64,000 nt of DNA, from the NCBI GenBank assembly GCA_964057225.1, contig OZ059899.1, positions 186,001 to 250,000 of the forward strand, given 5' to 3'. Positions within the stretch are counted from its first letter, which is position 1; the number at the start of each line of letters is the position of its first letter. The DNA is from Auanema rhodensis (Eukaryota > Nematoda > Chromadorea > Rhabditida > Rhabditidae). The notes beneath the pieces were generated by a model that was given only the letters and a program-made list of their open reading frames with translations, was not told the origin of the DNA and ran no database searches. Below, piece after piece: positions 51,150-63,997 of this stretch. Made by a program: the position numbers and the translations under genes.

Positions 51150-54141
51150 CGCATCTCTTTATCTTTCACGTGAAGCGAGTTACATACCAAGTGCACATCA
51201 CGTGTACATTTAATTAGCATAAATTAAAGTTCAAGTAAATTTCAAAGTCATGGTTACCATGCACCAATATCAACAAAAATTTGTTTTTAGACTAATATGG
51301 ACATGGGGAATCTAATTTTGAAAACCGCATCTCTTTATCTTTCACGTGAAGCGAGTTACATACCAAGTGCACATCACGTGTACATTTAATTAGCATAAAT
51401 TGAAGTTCACGTAAATTTCAAAGTCATGGTTACCATGAACCAATATCAATAAAAATTTGTTTTTAGACTAATATGGACATGGGGAATCTAATTTTGAAAA
51501 CCGCATCTCTTTATCTTTCACGTGAAGCGAGTTACATACCAAGTGCACATCACGTGTACATTTAATTAGCATAAATTAAAGTTCACGTAAATTTCAAAGT
51601 CATGGTTACCATGCACCAATATCAATAAAAATTTGTTTTTAGACTAATATGGACATGGAGAATCTAATTTTGAAAACCGCATCTCTTTATCTTTCACGTG
51701 AAGCGAGTTACATACCCAGTGCACATCACGTGTACATTTAATTAGCATAAATTAAAGTTCACGTAAATTTCAAAGTCATGGTTACCATGAACCAATATCA
51801 ATAAAAATTTGTTTTTAGACTAATATGGACATGGGGAATCTAATTTTGAAAACCGCATCTCTTTATCTTTCACGTGAAGCGAGTTACATACCAAGTGCAC
51901 ATCACGTGTACATTTAATTAGCATAAATTAAAGTTCACGTAAATTTCAAAGTCATGGTTACCATGAAGCAATATCAATAAAAATTTGTTTTTAGACTAAT
52001 ATGTACATGGGGAATCTAATTTTGAAAACCGCATCTCTTTATCTTTCACGTGAAGCGAGTTACATACCAAGTGCACATCACGTGTACATTTAATTAGCAT
52101 AAATTAAAGTTCACGTAAATTTCAAAGTCATGGTTACGATGCACCAATATCAATAAAAATTTGTTTTTAGACTAATATGGACATGGGGAATCTAATTTTG
52201 AAAACCGCATCTCTTTATCTTTCACGTGAAGCGAGTTACATACCAAGTGCACATCACGTGTACATTTAATTAGCATAAATTAAAGTTCACGTAAATTTCA
52301 AAGTCATGGTTACCATGAACCAATATCAATAAAAATTTGTTTTTAGACTAATATGGACATGGGGAATCTAATTTTGAAAACCGCATCTCTTTATCTTTCA
52401 CGTGAAGCGAGTTACATACCAAGTGCACATCACGTGTACATTTAATTAGCATAAATTAAAGTTCACGTAAATTTCAAAGTCATGGTTACCATGCACCAAT
52501 ATCAATAAAAATTTGTTTTTAGACTAATATGGACATGGGGAATCTAATTTTGAAAACCGCATCTCTTTATCTTTCACGTGAAGCGAGTTACATACCAAGT
52601 GCACATCACGTGTACATTTAATTAGCATAAATTAAAGTTCACGTAAATTTCAAAGTCATGGTTACCATGAACCAATATCAATAAAAATTTGTTTTTAGAC
52701 TAATATGGACATGGGGAATCTAATTTTGAAAACCGCATCTCTTCATCTTTCACGTGAAGCGAGTTACATACCAAGTGCACATCACGTGTACATTTAATTA
52801 GCATAAATTAAAGTTCACGTAAATTTCAAAGTCATGGTTACCATGAACCAATATCAATAAAAATTTGTTTTTAGACTAATATGGACATGGGGAATCTAAT
52901 TTTGAAAACCGCATCTCTTTATCTTTCACGTGAAGCGAGTTACATACCAAGTGCACATCACGTGTACATTTAATTAGCATAAATTAAAGTTCACGTAAAT
53001 TTCAAAGTCATGGTTACCATGCACCAATATCAATAAAAATTTGTTTTTAGACTAATATGGACATGGGGAATCTAATTTTGAAAACCGCATCTCTTTATCT
53101 TTCACGTGAAGCGAGTTACATACCAAGTGCACATCACGTGTACATTTAATTAGCATAAATTAAAGTTAACGTAAAATTCAAAGTCATGGTTACCATGCAC
53201 CAATATCAATAAAAATTTGTTTTTAGACTAATATGGACATGGGGAATCTAATTTTGAAAACCGCATCTCTTTATCTTTCACGTGAAGCGAGTTACATACC
53301 AAGTGCACATCACGTGTACATTTAATTAGCATAAATTAAAGTTCACGTAAATTTCAAAGTCATGGTTACCATGAACCAATATCAATAAAAATTTGTTTTT
53401 AGACTAATATGGACATGGGGAATCTAATTTTGAAAACCGCATCTCTTTATCTTTCACGTGAAGCGAGTTACATACCAAGTGCACATCACGTGTACATTTA
53501 ATTAGCATAAATTAAAGTTCACGTAAATTTCAAAGTCATGGTTACCATGCACCAATATCAATAAAAATTTGTTTTTAGACTAATATGGACATGGGGAATC
53601 TAATTTTGAAAACCGCATCTCTTTATCTTTCACGTGAAGCGAGTTACATACCAAGTGCACATCACGTGTACATTTAATTAGCATAAATTAAAGTTCACGT
53701 AAATTTCAAAGTCATGGTTACCATGCACCAATATCAATAAAAATTCGTTTTTAGACTAATATGGACATGGGGAATCTAATTTTGAAAACCGCATCTCTTT
53801 ATCTTTCACGTGAAGCGAGTTACATACCAAGTGCACATCACGTGTACATTTAATTAGCATAAATTAAAGTTCACGTAAATTTCAAAGTCATGGTTACCAT
53901 GCACCAATATCAATAAAAATTTGTTTTTAGACTAATATGGACATGGGGAATCTAATTTTGAAAACCGCATCTCTTTATCTTTCACGTGAAGCGAGTTACA
54001 TACCAAGTGCACATCACGTGTACATTTAATTAGCATAAATTAAAGTTCACGTAAATTTCAAAGTCATGGTTACCATGAAGCAATATCAATAAAAATTTGT
54101 TTTTAGACTAATATGGACATGGGGAATCTAATTTTGAAAAC
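51150..54141 (+). repeat. Long HOR copy 1 (17 monomers, 2992 bp)
   Basis: It begins [CAAGTA+CAACAAAAA] [TTGAAG+AACC] [CACC] [ATACCCAG+AACC] [AAGC+ATATGTACATG] [TTACGATG], followed by alternating AACC and CACC monomers, a CTTCATC monomer (52734) and GTAAAATTC (53086). The first six recur in order at 54142 and 56958. Private features are GACATGGAG (51502) and GTTAACGTAAAATTC (53086). Confidence 0.9.
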
Positions 54142-56957
54142 CGCATCTCTTTATCTTTCACGTGAAGCGAGTTACATACCAAGTGCACATCACGTGTACA
54201 TTTAATTAGCATAAATTAAAGTTCAAGTAAATTTCAAAGTCATGGTTACCATGCACCAATATCAACAAAAATTTGTTTTTAGACTAATATGGACATGGGG
54301 AATCTAATTTTGAAAACCGCATCTCTTTATCTTTCACGTGAAGCGAGTTACATACCAAGTGCACATCACGTGTACATTTAATTAGCATAAATTGAAGTTC
54401 ACGTAAATTTCAAAGTCATGGTTACCATGAACCAATATCAATAAAAATTTGTTTTTAGACTAATATGGACATGGGGAATCTAATTTTGAAAACCGCATCT
54501 CTTTATCTTTCACGTGAAGCGAGTTACATACCAAGTGCACATCACGTGTACATTTAATTAGCATAAATTAAAGTTCACGTAAATTTCAAAGTCATGGTTA
54601 CCATGCACCAATATCAATAAAAATTTGTTTTTAGACTAATATGGACATGGGGAATCTAATTTTGAAAACCGCATCTCTTTATCTTTCACGTGAAGCGAGT
54701 TACATACCCAGTGCACATCACGTGTACATTTAATTAGCATAAATTAAAGTTCACGTAAATTTCAAAGTCATGGTTACCATGAACCAATATCAATAAAAAT
54801 TTGTTTTTAGACTAATATGGACATGGGGAATCTAATTTTGAAAACCGCATCTCTTTATCTTTCACGTGAAGCGAGTTACATACCAAGTGCACATCACGTG
54901 TACATTTAATTAGCATAAATTAAAGTTCACGTAAATTTCAAAGTCATGGTTACCATGAAGCAATATCAATAAAAATTTGTTTTTAGACTAATATGTACAT
55001 GGGGAATCTAATTTTGAAAACCGCATCTCTTTATCTTTCACGTGAAGCGAGTTACATACCAAGTGCACATCACGTGTACATTTAATTAGCATAAATTAAA
55101 GTTCACGTAAATTTCAAAGTCATGGTTACGATGCACCAATATCAATAAAAATTTGTTTTTAGACTAATATGGACATGGGGAATCTAATTTTGAAAACCGC
55201 ATCTCTTTATCTTTCACGTGAAGCGAGTTACATACCAAGTGCACATCACGTGTACATTTAATTAGCATAAATTAAAGTTCACGTAAATTTCAAAGTCATG
55301 GTTACCATGAACCAATATCAATAAAAATTTGTTTTTAGACTAATATGGACATGGGGAATCTAATTTTGAAAACCGCATCTCTTTATCTTTCACGTGAAGC
55401 GAGTTACATACCAAGTGCACATCACGTGTACATTTAATTAGCATAAATTAAAGTTCACGTAAATTTCAAAGTCATGGTTACCATGAACCAATATCAATAA
55501 AAATTTGTTTTTAGACTAATATGGACATGGGGAATCTAATTTTGAAAACCGCATCTCTTTATCTTTCACGTGAAGCGAGTTACATACCAAGTGCACATCA
55601 CGTGTACATTTAATTAGCATAAATTAAAGTTCACGTAAATTTCAAAGTCATGGTTACCATGAACCAATATCAATAAAAATTTGTTTTTAGACTAATATGG
55701 ACATGGGGAATCTAATTTTGAAAACCGCATCTCTTTATCTTTCACGTGAAGCGAGTTACATACCAAGTGCACATCACGTGTACATTTAATTAGCATAAAT
55801 TAAAGTTCACGTAAATTTCAAAGTCATGGTTACCATGCACCAATATCAATAAAAATTTGTTTTTAGACTAATATGGACATGGGGAATCTAATTTTGAAAA
55901 CCGCATCTCTTTATCTTTCACGTGAAGCGAGTTACATACCAAGTGCACATCACGTGTACATTTAATTAGCATAAATTAAAGTTCACGTAAAATTCAAAGT
56001 CATGGTTACCATGCACCAATATCAATAAAAATTTGTTTTTAGACTAATATGGACATGGGGAATCTAATTTTGAAAACCGCATCTCTTTATCTTTCACGTG
56101 AAGCGAGTTACATACCAAGTGCACATCACGTGTACATTTAATTAGCATAAATTAAAGTTCACGTAAATTTCAAAGTCATGGTTACCATGAACCAATATCA
56201 ATAAAAATTTGTTTTTAGACTAATATGGACATGGGGAATCTAATTTTGAAAACCTCATCTCTTTATCTTTCACGTGAAGCGAGTTACATACCAAGTGCAC
56301 ATCACGTGTACATTTAATTAGCATAAATTAAAGTTCACGTAAATTTCAAAGTCATGGTTACCATGCACCAATATCAATAAAAATTTGTTTTTAGACTAAT
56401 ATGGACATGGGGAATCTAATTTTGAAAACCGCATCTCTTTATCTTTCACGTGAAGCGAGTTACATACCAAGTGCACATCACGTGTACATTTAATTAGCAT
56501 AAATTAAAGTTCACGTAAATTTCAAAGTCATGGTTACCATGAACCAATATCAATAAAAATTTGTTTTTAGACTAATATGGACATGGGGAATCTAATTTTG
56601 AAAACCGCATCTCTTTATCTTTTACGTGAAGCGAGTTACATACCAAGTGCACATCACGTGTACATTTAATTAGCATAAATTAAAGTTCACGTAAATTTCA
56701 AAGTCATGGTTACCATGAACCAATATCAATAAAAATTTGTTTTTAGACTAATATGGACATGGGGAATCTAATTTTGAAAACCGCATCTCTTTATCTTTCA
56801 CGTGAAGCGAGTTACATACCAAGTGCACATCACGTGTACATTTAATTAGCATAAATTAAAGTTCACGTAAATTTCAAAGTCATGGTTACCATGAACCAAT
56901 ATCAATAAAAATTTGTTTTTAGACTAATATGGACATGGGGAATCTAATTTTGAAAAC
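54142..56957 (+). repeat. Long HOR copy 2 (16 monomers, 2816 bp)
   Basis: It starts with the same six-monomer signature (CAACAAAAA, TTGAAG, plain, ATACCCAG, ATATGTACATG, TTACGATG), each 2992 bp after its partner in copy 1. It then has three AACC, one CACC, GTAAAATTC (55902), AACC, a monomer starting CTCATCTC (56254), AACC and TTTTACGTG (56606). This second half is closer to copy 3 than to copy 1. Confidence 0.9.
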
Positions 56958-59900
56958 CGCATCTCTTTATCTTTCACGTGAAGCGAGTTACATACCAAGT
57001 GCACATCACGTGTACATTTAATTAGCATAAATTAAAGTTCAAGTAAATTTCAAAGTCATGGTTACCATGCACCAATATCAACAAAAATTTGTTTTTAGAC
57101 TAATATGGACATGGGGAATCTAATTTTGAAAACCGCATCTCTTTATCTTTCACGTGAAGCGAGTTACATACCAAGTGCACATCACGTGTACATTTAATTA
57201 GCATAAATTGAAGTTCACGTAAATTTCAAAGTCATGGTTACCATGAACCAATATCAATAAAAATTTGTTTTTAGACTAATATGGACATGGGGAATCTAAT
57301 TTTGAAAACCGCATCTCTTTATCTTTCACGTGAAGCGAGTTACATACCAAGTGCACATCACGTGTACATTTAATTAGCATAAATTAAAGTTCACGTAAAT
57401 TTCAAAGTCATGGTTACCATGCACCAATATCAATAAAAATTTGTTTTTAGACTAATATGGACATGGGGAATCTAATTTTGAAAACCGCATCTCTTTATCT
57501 TTCACGTGAAGCGAGTTACATACCCAGTGCACATCACGTGTACATTTAATTAGCATAAATTAAAGTTCACGTAAATTTCAAAGTCATGGTTACCATGAAC
57601 CAATATCAATAAAAATTTGTTTTTAGACTAATATGGACATGGGGAATCTAATTTTGAAAACCGCATCTCTTTATCTTTCACGTGAAGCGAGTTACATACC
57701 AAGTGCACATCACGTGTACATTTAATTAGCATAAATTAAAGTTCACGTAAATTTCAAAGTCATGGTTACCATGAAGCAATATCAATAAAAATTTGTTTTT
57801 AGACTAATATGTACATGGGGAATCTAATTTTGAAAACCGCATCTCTTTATCTTTCACGTGAAGCGAGTTACATACCAAGTGCACATCACGTGTACATTTA
57901 ATTAGCATAAATTAAAGTTCACGTAAATTTCAAAGTCATGGTTACGATGCACCAATATCAATAAAAATTTGTTTTTAGACTAATATGGACATGGGGAATC
58001 TAATTTTGAAAACCGCATCTCTTTATCTTTCACGTGAAGCGAGTTACATACCAAGTGCACATCACGTGTACATTTAATTAGCATAAATTAAAGTTCACGT
58101 AAATTTCAAAGTCATGGTTACCATGAACCAATATCAATAAAAATTTGTTTTTAGACTAATATGGACATGGGGAATCTAATTTTGAAAACCGCATCTCTTT
58201 ATCTTTCACGTGAAGCGAGTTACATACCAAGTGCACATCACGTGTACATTTAATTAGCATAAATTAAAGTTCACGTAAATTTCAAAGTCATGGTTACCAT
58301 GAACCAATATCAATAAAAATTTGTTTTTAGACTAATATGGACATGGGGAATCTAATTTTGAAAACCGCATCTCTTTATCTTTCACGTGAAGCGAGTTACA
58401 TACCAAGTGCACATCACGTGTACATTTAATTAGCATAAATTAAAGTTCACGTAAATTTCAAAGTCATGGTTACCATGAACCAATATCAATAAAAATTTGT
58501 TTTTAGACTAATATGGACATGGGGAATCTAATTTTGAAAACCGCATCTCTTTATCTTTCACGTGAAGCGAGTTACATACCAAGTGCACATCACGTGTACA
58601 TTTAATTAGCATAAATTAAAGTTCACGTAAATTTCAAAGTCATGGTTACCATGCACCAATATCAATAAAAATTTGTTTTTAGACTAATATGGACATGGGG
58701 AATCTAATTTTGAAAACCGCATCTCTTTATCTTTCACGTGAAGCGAGTTACATACCAAGTGCACATCACGTGTACATTTAATTAGCATAAATTAAAGTTC
58801 ACGTAAAATTCAAAGTCATGGTTACCATGCACCAATATCAATAAAAATTTGTTTTTAGACTAATATGGACATGGGGAATCTAATTTTGAAAACCGCATCT
58901 CTTTATCTTTCACGTGAAGCGAGTTACATACCAAGTGCACATCACGTGTACATTTAATTAGCATAAATTAAAGTTCACGTAAATTTCAAAGTCATGGTTA
59001 CCATGAACCAATATCAATAAAAATTTGTTTTTAGACTAATATGGACATGGGGAATCTAATTTTGAAAACCGCATCTCTTTATCTTTCACGTGAAGCGAGT
59101 TACATACCAAGTGCACATCACGTGTACATTTAATTAGCATAAATTAAAGTTCACGTAAATTTCAAAGTCATGGTTACCATGAACCAATATCAATAAAAAT
59201 TTGTTTTTAGACTAATATGGACATGGGGAATCTAATTTTGAAAACCGCATCTCTTTATCTTTCACGTGAAGCGAGTTACATACCAAGTGCACATCACGTG
59301 TACATTTAATTAGCATAAATTAAAGTTCACGTAAATTTCAAAGTCATGGTTACCATGAACCAATATCAATAAAAATTTGTTTTTAGACTAATATGGACAT
59401 GGGGAATCTAATTTTGAAAACCGCATCTCTTTATCTTTCACGTGAAGCGAGTTACATACCAAGTGCACATCACGTGTACATTTAATTAGCATAAATTAAA
59501 GTTCACGTAAATTTCAAAGTCATGGTTACCATGCACCAATATCAATAAAAATTTGTTTTTAGACTAATATGGACATGGGGAATCTAATTTTGAAAACCGC
59601 ATCTCTTTATCTTTCACGTGAAGCGAGTTACATACCAAGTGCACATCACGTGTACATTTAATTAGCATAAATTAAAGTTCACGTAAAATTCAAAGTCATG
59701 GTTACCATGCACCAATATCAATAAAAATTTGTTTTTAGACTAATATGGACATGGGGAATCTAATTTTGAAAACCGCATCTCTTTATCTTTCACGTGAAGC
59801 GAGTTACATACCAAGTGCACATCACGTGTACATTTAATTAGCATAAATTAAAGTTCACGTAAATTTCAAAGTCATGGTTACCATGAACCAATATCAATAA

Positions 59901-60653
59901 AAATTTGTTTTTAGACTAATATGGACATGGGGAATCTAATTTTGAAAACCTCATCTCTTTATCTTTCACGTGAAGCGAGTTACATACCAAGTGCACATCA
60001 CGTGTACATTTAATTAGCATAAATTAAAGTTCACGTAAATTTCAAAGTCATGGTTACCATGCACCAATATCAATAAAAATTTGTTTTTAGACTAATATGG
60101 ACATGGGGAATCTAATTTTGAAAACCGCATCTCTTTATCTTTCACGTGAAGCGAGTTACATACCAAGTGCACATCACGTGTACATTTAATTAGCATAAAT
60201 TAAAGTTCACGTAAATTTCAAAGTCATGGTTACCATGAACCAATATCAATAAAAATTTGTTTTTAGACTAATATGGACATGGGGAATCTAATTTTGAAAA
60301 CCGCATCTCTTTATCTTTTACGTGAAGCGAGTTACATACCAAGTGCACATCACGTGTACATTTAATTAGCATAAATTAAAGTTCACGTAAATTTCAAAGT
60401 CATGGTTACCATGAACCAATATCAATAAAAATTTGTTTTTAGACTAATATGGACATGGGGAATCTAATTTTGAAAACCGCATCTCTTTATCTTTCACGTG
60501 AAGCGAGTTACATACCAAGTGCACATCACGTGTACATTTAATTAGCATAAATTAAAGTTCACGTAAATTTCAAAGTCATGGTTACCATGAACCAATATCA
60601 ATAAAAATTTGTTTTTAGACTAATATGGACATGGGGAATCTAATTTTGAAAAC
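56958..60653 (+). repeat. Long HOR copy 3 (21 monomers, 3696 bp)
   Basis: It repeats copy 2 at a 2816-bp offset through GTAAAATTC (58718). It then has an extra five monomers, after which CTCATCTC (59950) and TTTTACGTG (60302) appear 3696 bp after their partners. By eye copies 2 and 3 differ at few sites apart from the 880-bp insertion, so they are the most alike large units here. Confidence 0.92.
58014..59773 (+). repeat. Internal 5-mer duplication (2 x 880 bp)
   Basis: The order [AACC] [AACC] [AACC] [CACC] [GTAAAATTC+CACC] occurs at 58014-58893 and again at 58894-59773. Copy 2 of the long HOR holds it once (55198-56077). This makes the 21-monomer unit a derivative of the 16-monomer one by a single tandem duplication. 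Confidence 0.9.
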
Positions 60654-61357
60654 CGCATCTCTTTATCTTTCACGTGAAGCGAGTTACATACCAAGTGCAC
60701 ATCACGTGTACATTTAATTAGCATAAATTAAAGTTCACGTAAATTTCAAAGTCATGGTTACCATGAAGCAATATCAATAAAAATTTGTTTTTAGACTAAT
60801 ATGGACATGGGGAATCTAATTTTGAAAACCGCATCTCTTTATCTTTCACGTGAAGCGAGTTACATACCAAGTGCACATCACGTGTACATTTAATTAGCAT
60901 AAATTAAAGTTCACGTAAAATTCAAAGTCATGGTTACCATGCACCAATATCAATAAGAATTGGTTTTTAGACTAATATGGACATGGGGAATCTAATTTTG
61001 AAAACCGCATCTCTTTATCTTTCACGTGAAGCGAGTTACATACCAAGTGCACATCACGTGTACATTTAATTAGCATAAATTAAAGTTCACGTAAATTTCA
61101 AAGTCATGGTTACCATGCACCAATATCAATAAAAATTTGTTTTTAGACTAATATGGACATGGGGAATCTAATTTTGAAAACCGCATCTCTTTATCTTTCA
61201 CGTGAAGCGAGTTACATACCAAGTGCACATCACGTGTACATTTAATTAGCATAAATTAAAGTTCACGTAAATTTCAAAGTCATGGTTACCATGCACCAAT
61301 ATCAATAAAAATTTGTTTTTAGACTAATATGGACATGGGGAATCTAATTTTGAAAAC
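60654..61357 (+). repeat. 4-monomer block, copy 1 (15-monomer offset)
   Basis: The order is [AAGC] [GTAAAATTC + AATAAGAATTGGTTTTT] [CACC] [CACC]. It recurs at 63294-63997, 2640 bp downstream. The double change AAGAATTGG occurs only in units 60830 and 63470. Confidence 0.9.
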
Positions 61358-62941
61358 CGCATCTCTTTATCTTTCACGTGAAGCGAGTTACATACCAAGT
61401 GCACATCACGTGTACATTTAATTAGCATAAATTAAAGTTCACGTAAATTTCAAAGTCATGGTTACCATGAACCAATATCAATAAAAATTTGTTTTTAGAC
61501 TAATATGGACATGGGAAATCTAATTTTAAAAACCGCATCTCTTTATCTTTCACGTGAAGCGAGTTACATACCAAGTGCACATCACGTGTACATTTAATTA
61601 GCATAAATTAAAGTTCACGTAAAATTCAAAGTCATGGTTACCATGCACCAATATCAATAAAAATTTGTTTTTAGACTAATATGGACATGGGGAATCTAAT
61701 TTTGAAAACCGCATCTCTTTATCTTTCATGTGAAGCGAGTTACATACCAAGTGCACATCACGTGTACATTTAATTAGCATAAATTAAAGTTCACGTAAAT
61801 TTCAAAGTCATGGTTACCATGCACCAATATCAATAAAAATTTGTTTTTAGACTAATATGGACATGGGGAATCTAATTTTGAAAACCGCATCTCTTTATCT
61901 TTCACGTGAAGCGAGTTACATACCAAGTGCACATCACGTGTACATTTAATTAGCATAAATTAAAGTTCACGTAAATTTCAAAGTCATGGTTACCATGAAC
62001 CAATATCAATAAAAATTTGTTTTTAGACTAATATGGACATGGGAAATCTAATTTTAAAAACCGCATCTCTTTATCTTTCACGTGAAGCGAGTTACATACC
62101 AAGTGCACATCACGTGTACATTTAATTAGCATAAATTAAAGTTCACGTAAAATTCAAAGTCATGGTTACCATGCACCAATATCAATAAAAATTTGTTTTT
62201 AGACTAATATGGACATGGGGAATCTAATTTTGAAAACCGCATCTCTTTATCTTTCATGTGAAGCGAGTTACATACCAAGTGCACATCACGTGTACATTTA
62301 ATTAGCATAAATTAAAGTTCACGTAAATTTCAAAGTCATGGTTACCATGCACCAATATCAATAAAAATTTGTTTTTAGACTAATATCGACATGGGGAATC
62401 TAATTTTGAAAACCGCATCTCTTTATCTTTCACGTGAAGCGAGTTACATACCAAGTGCACATCACGTGTACATTTAATTAGCATAAACTAAAGTTCACGT
62501 AAATTTCAAAGTCATGGTTACCATGAACCAATATCAATAAAAATTTGTTTTTAGACTAATATGGACATGGGGAATCTAATTTTGAAAACCGCATCTCTTT
62601 ATCTTTCACGTGAAGCGAGTTACATACCAAGTGCACATCACGTGTACATTTAATTAGCATAAATTAAAGTTCACGTAAAATTCAAAGTCATGGTTACCAT
62701 GCACCAATATCAATAAAAATTTGTTTTTAGACTAATATGGACATGGGGAATCTAATTTTGAAAACCGCATCTCTTTATCTTTCATGTGAAGCGAGTTACA
62801 TACCAAGTGCACATCACGTGTACATTTAATTAGCATAAATTAAAGTTCACGTAAATTTCAAAGTCATGGTTACCATGCACCAATATCAATAAAAATTTGT
62901 TTTCAGACTAATATGGACATGGGGAATCTAATTTTGAAAAC
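61358..62941 (+). repeat. Trimer HOR, three copies of 528 bp
   Basis: Copies 61358-61885, 61886-62413 and 62414-62941 share [AACC] [GTAAAATTC+CACC] [CATGTGAAG+CACC]. The first two copies have GACATGGGAAATC and ATTTTAAAAACC in monomer one, while the third has CATAAACTAAAG and GACATGGGG. CATGTGAAG at 61729, 62257 and 62785 gives the period; this C-to-T change breaks the first CACGTG. Unit 62238 has ATATCGACATG and unit 62766 has TTTTCAGAC. Confidence 0.92.
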
Positions 62942-63293
62942 CGCATCTCTTTATCTTTCACGTGAAGCGAGTTACATACCAAGTGCACATCACGTGTACA
63001 TTTAATTAGCATAAATTAAAGTTCACGTAAATTTCAAAGTCATGGTTACCATGCACCAATATCAATTAAAATTTGTTTTTAGACTAATATCGACATGGGG
63101 AATCTAATTTTGAAAACCGCATCTCTTTATCTTTCACGTGAAGCGAGTTACATACCAAGTGCACATCACGTGTACATTTAATTAGCATAAACTAAAGTTC
63201 ACGTAAATTTCAAAGTCATGGTTACCATGAACCAATATCAATAAAAATTTGTTTTTAGACTAATATGGACATGGGGAATCTAATTTTGAAAAC
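62942..63293 (+). repeat. Dimer repeating 62238-62589
   Basis: Units 62942 (ATATCGACATG) and 63118 (CATAAACTAAAG) match units 62238 and 62414 at a 704-bp (4-monomer) offset. Unit 62942 lacks CATGTGAAG and has a private AATTAAAATT, so the match is partial. Confidence 0.8.
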
Positions 63294-63997
63294 CGCATCT
63301 CTTTATCTTTCACGTGAAGCGAGTTACATACCAAGTGCACGTCACGTGTACATTTAATTAGCATAAATTAAAGTTCACGTAAATTTCAAAGTCATGGTTA
63401 CCATGAAGCAATATCAATAAAAATTTGTTTTTAGACTAATATGGACATGGGGAATCTAATTTTGAAAACCGCATCTCTTTATCTTTCACGTGAAGCGAGT
63501 TACATACCAAGTGCACATCACGTGTACATTTAATTAGCATAAATTAAAGTTCACGTAAAATTCAAAGTCATGGTTACCATGCACCAATATCAATAAGAAT
63601 TGGTTTTTAGACTAATATGGACATGGGGAATCTAATTTTGAAAACCGCATCTCTTTATCTTTCACGTGAAGCGAGTTACATACCAAGTGCACATCACGTG
63701 TACATTTAATTAGCATAAATTAAAGTTCACGTAAATTTCAAAGTCATGGTTACCATGCACCAATATCAATAAAAATTTGTTTTTAGACTAATATGGACAT
63801 GGGGAATCTAATTTTGAAAACCGCATCTCTTTATCTTTCACGTGAAGCGAGTTACATACCAAGTGCACATCACGTGTACATTTAATTAGCATAAATTAAA
63901 GTTCACGTAAATTTCAAAGTCATGGTTACCATGCACCAATATCAATAAAAATTTGTTTTTAGACTAATATGGACATGGGGAATCTAATTTTGAAAAC
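63294..63997 (+). repeat. 4-monomer block, copy 2
   Basis: This is the partner of 60654-61357, with AAGC, GTAAAATTC+AAGAATTGG and two CACC monomers. Unit 63294 has a private GCACGTCACGTG, which adds a fourth ACGT to that monomer. Confidence 0.9.
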
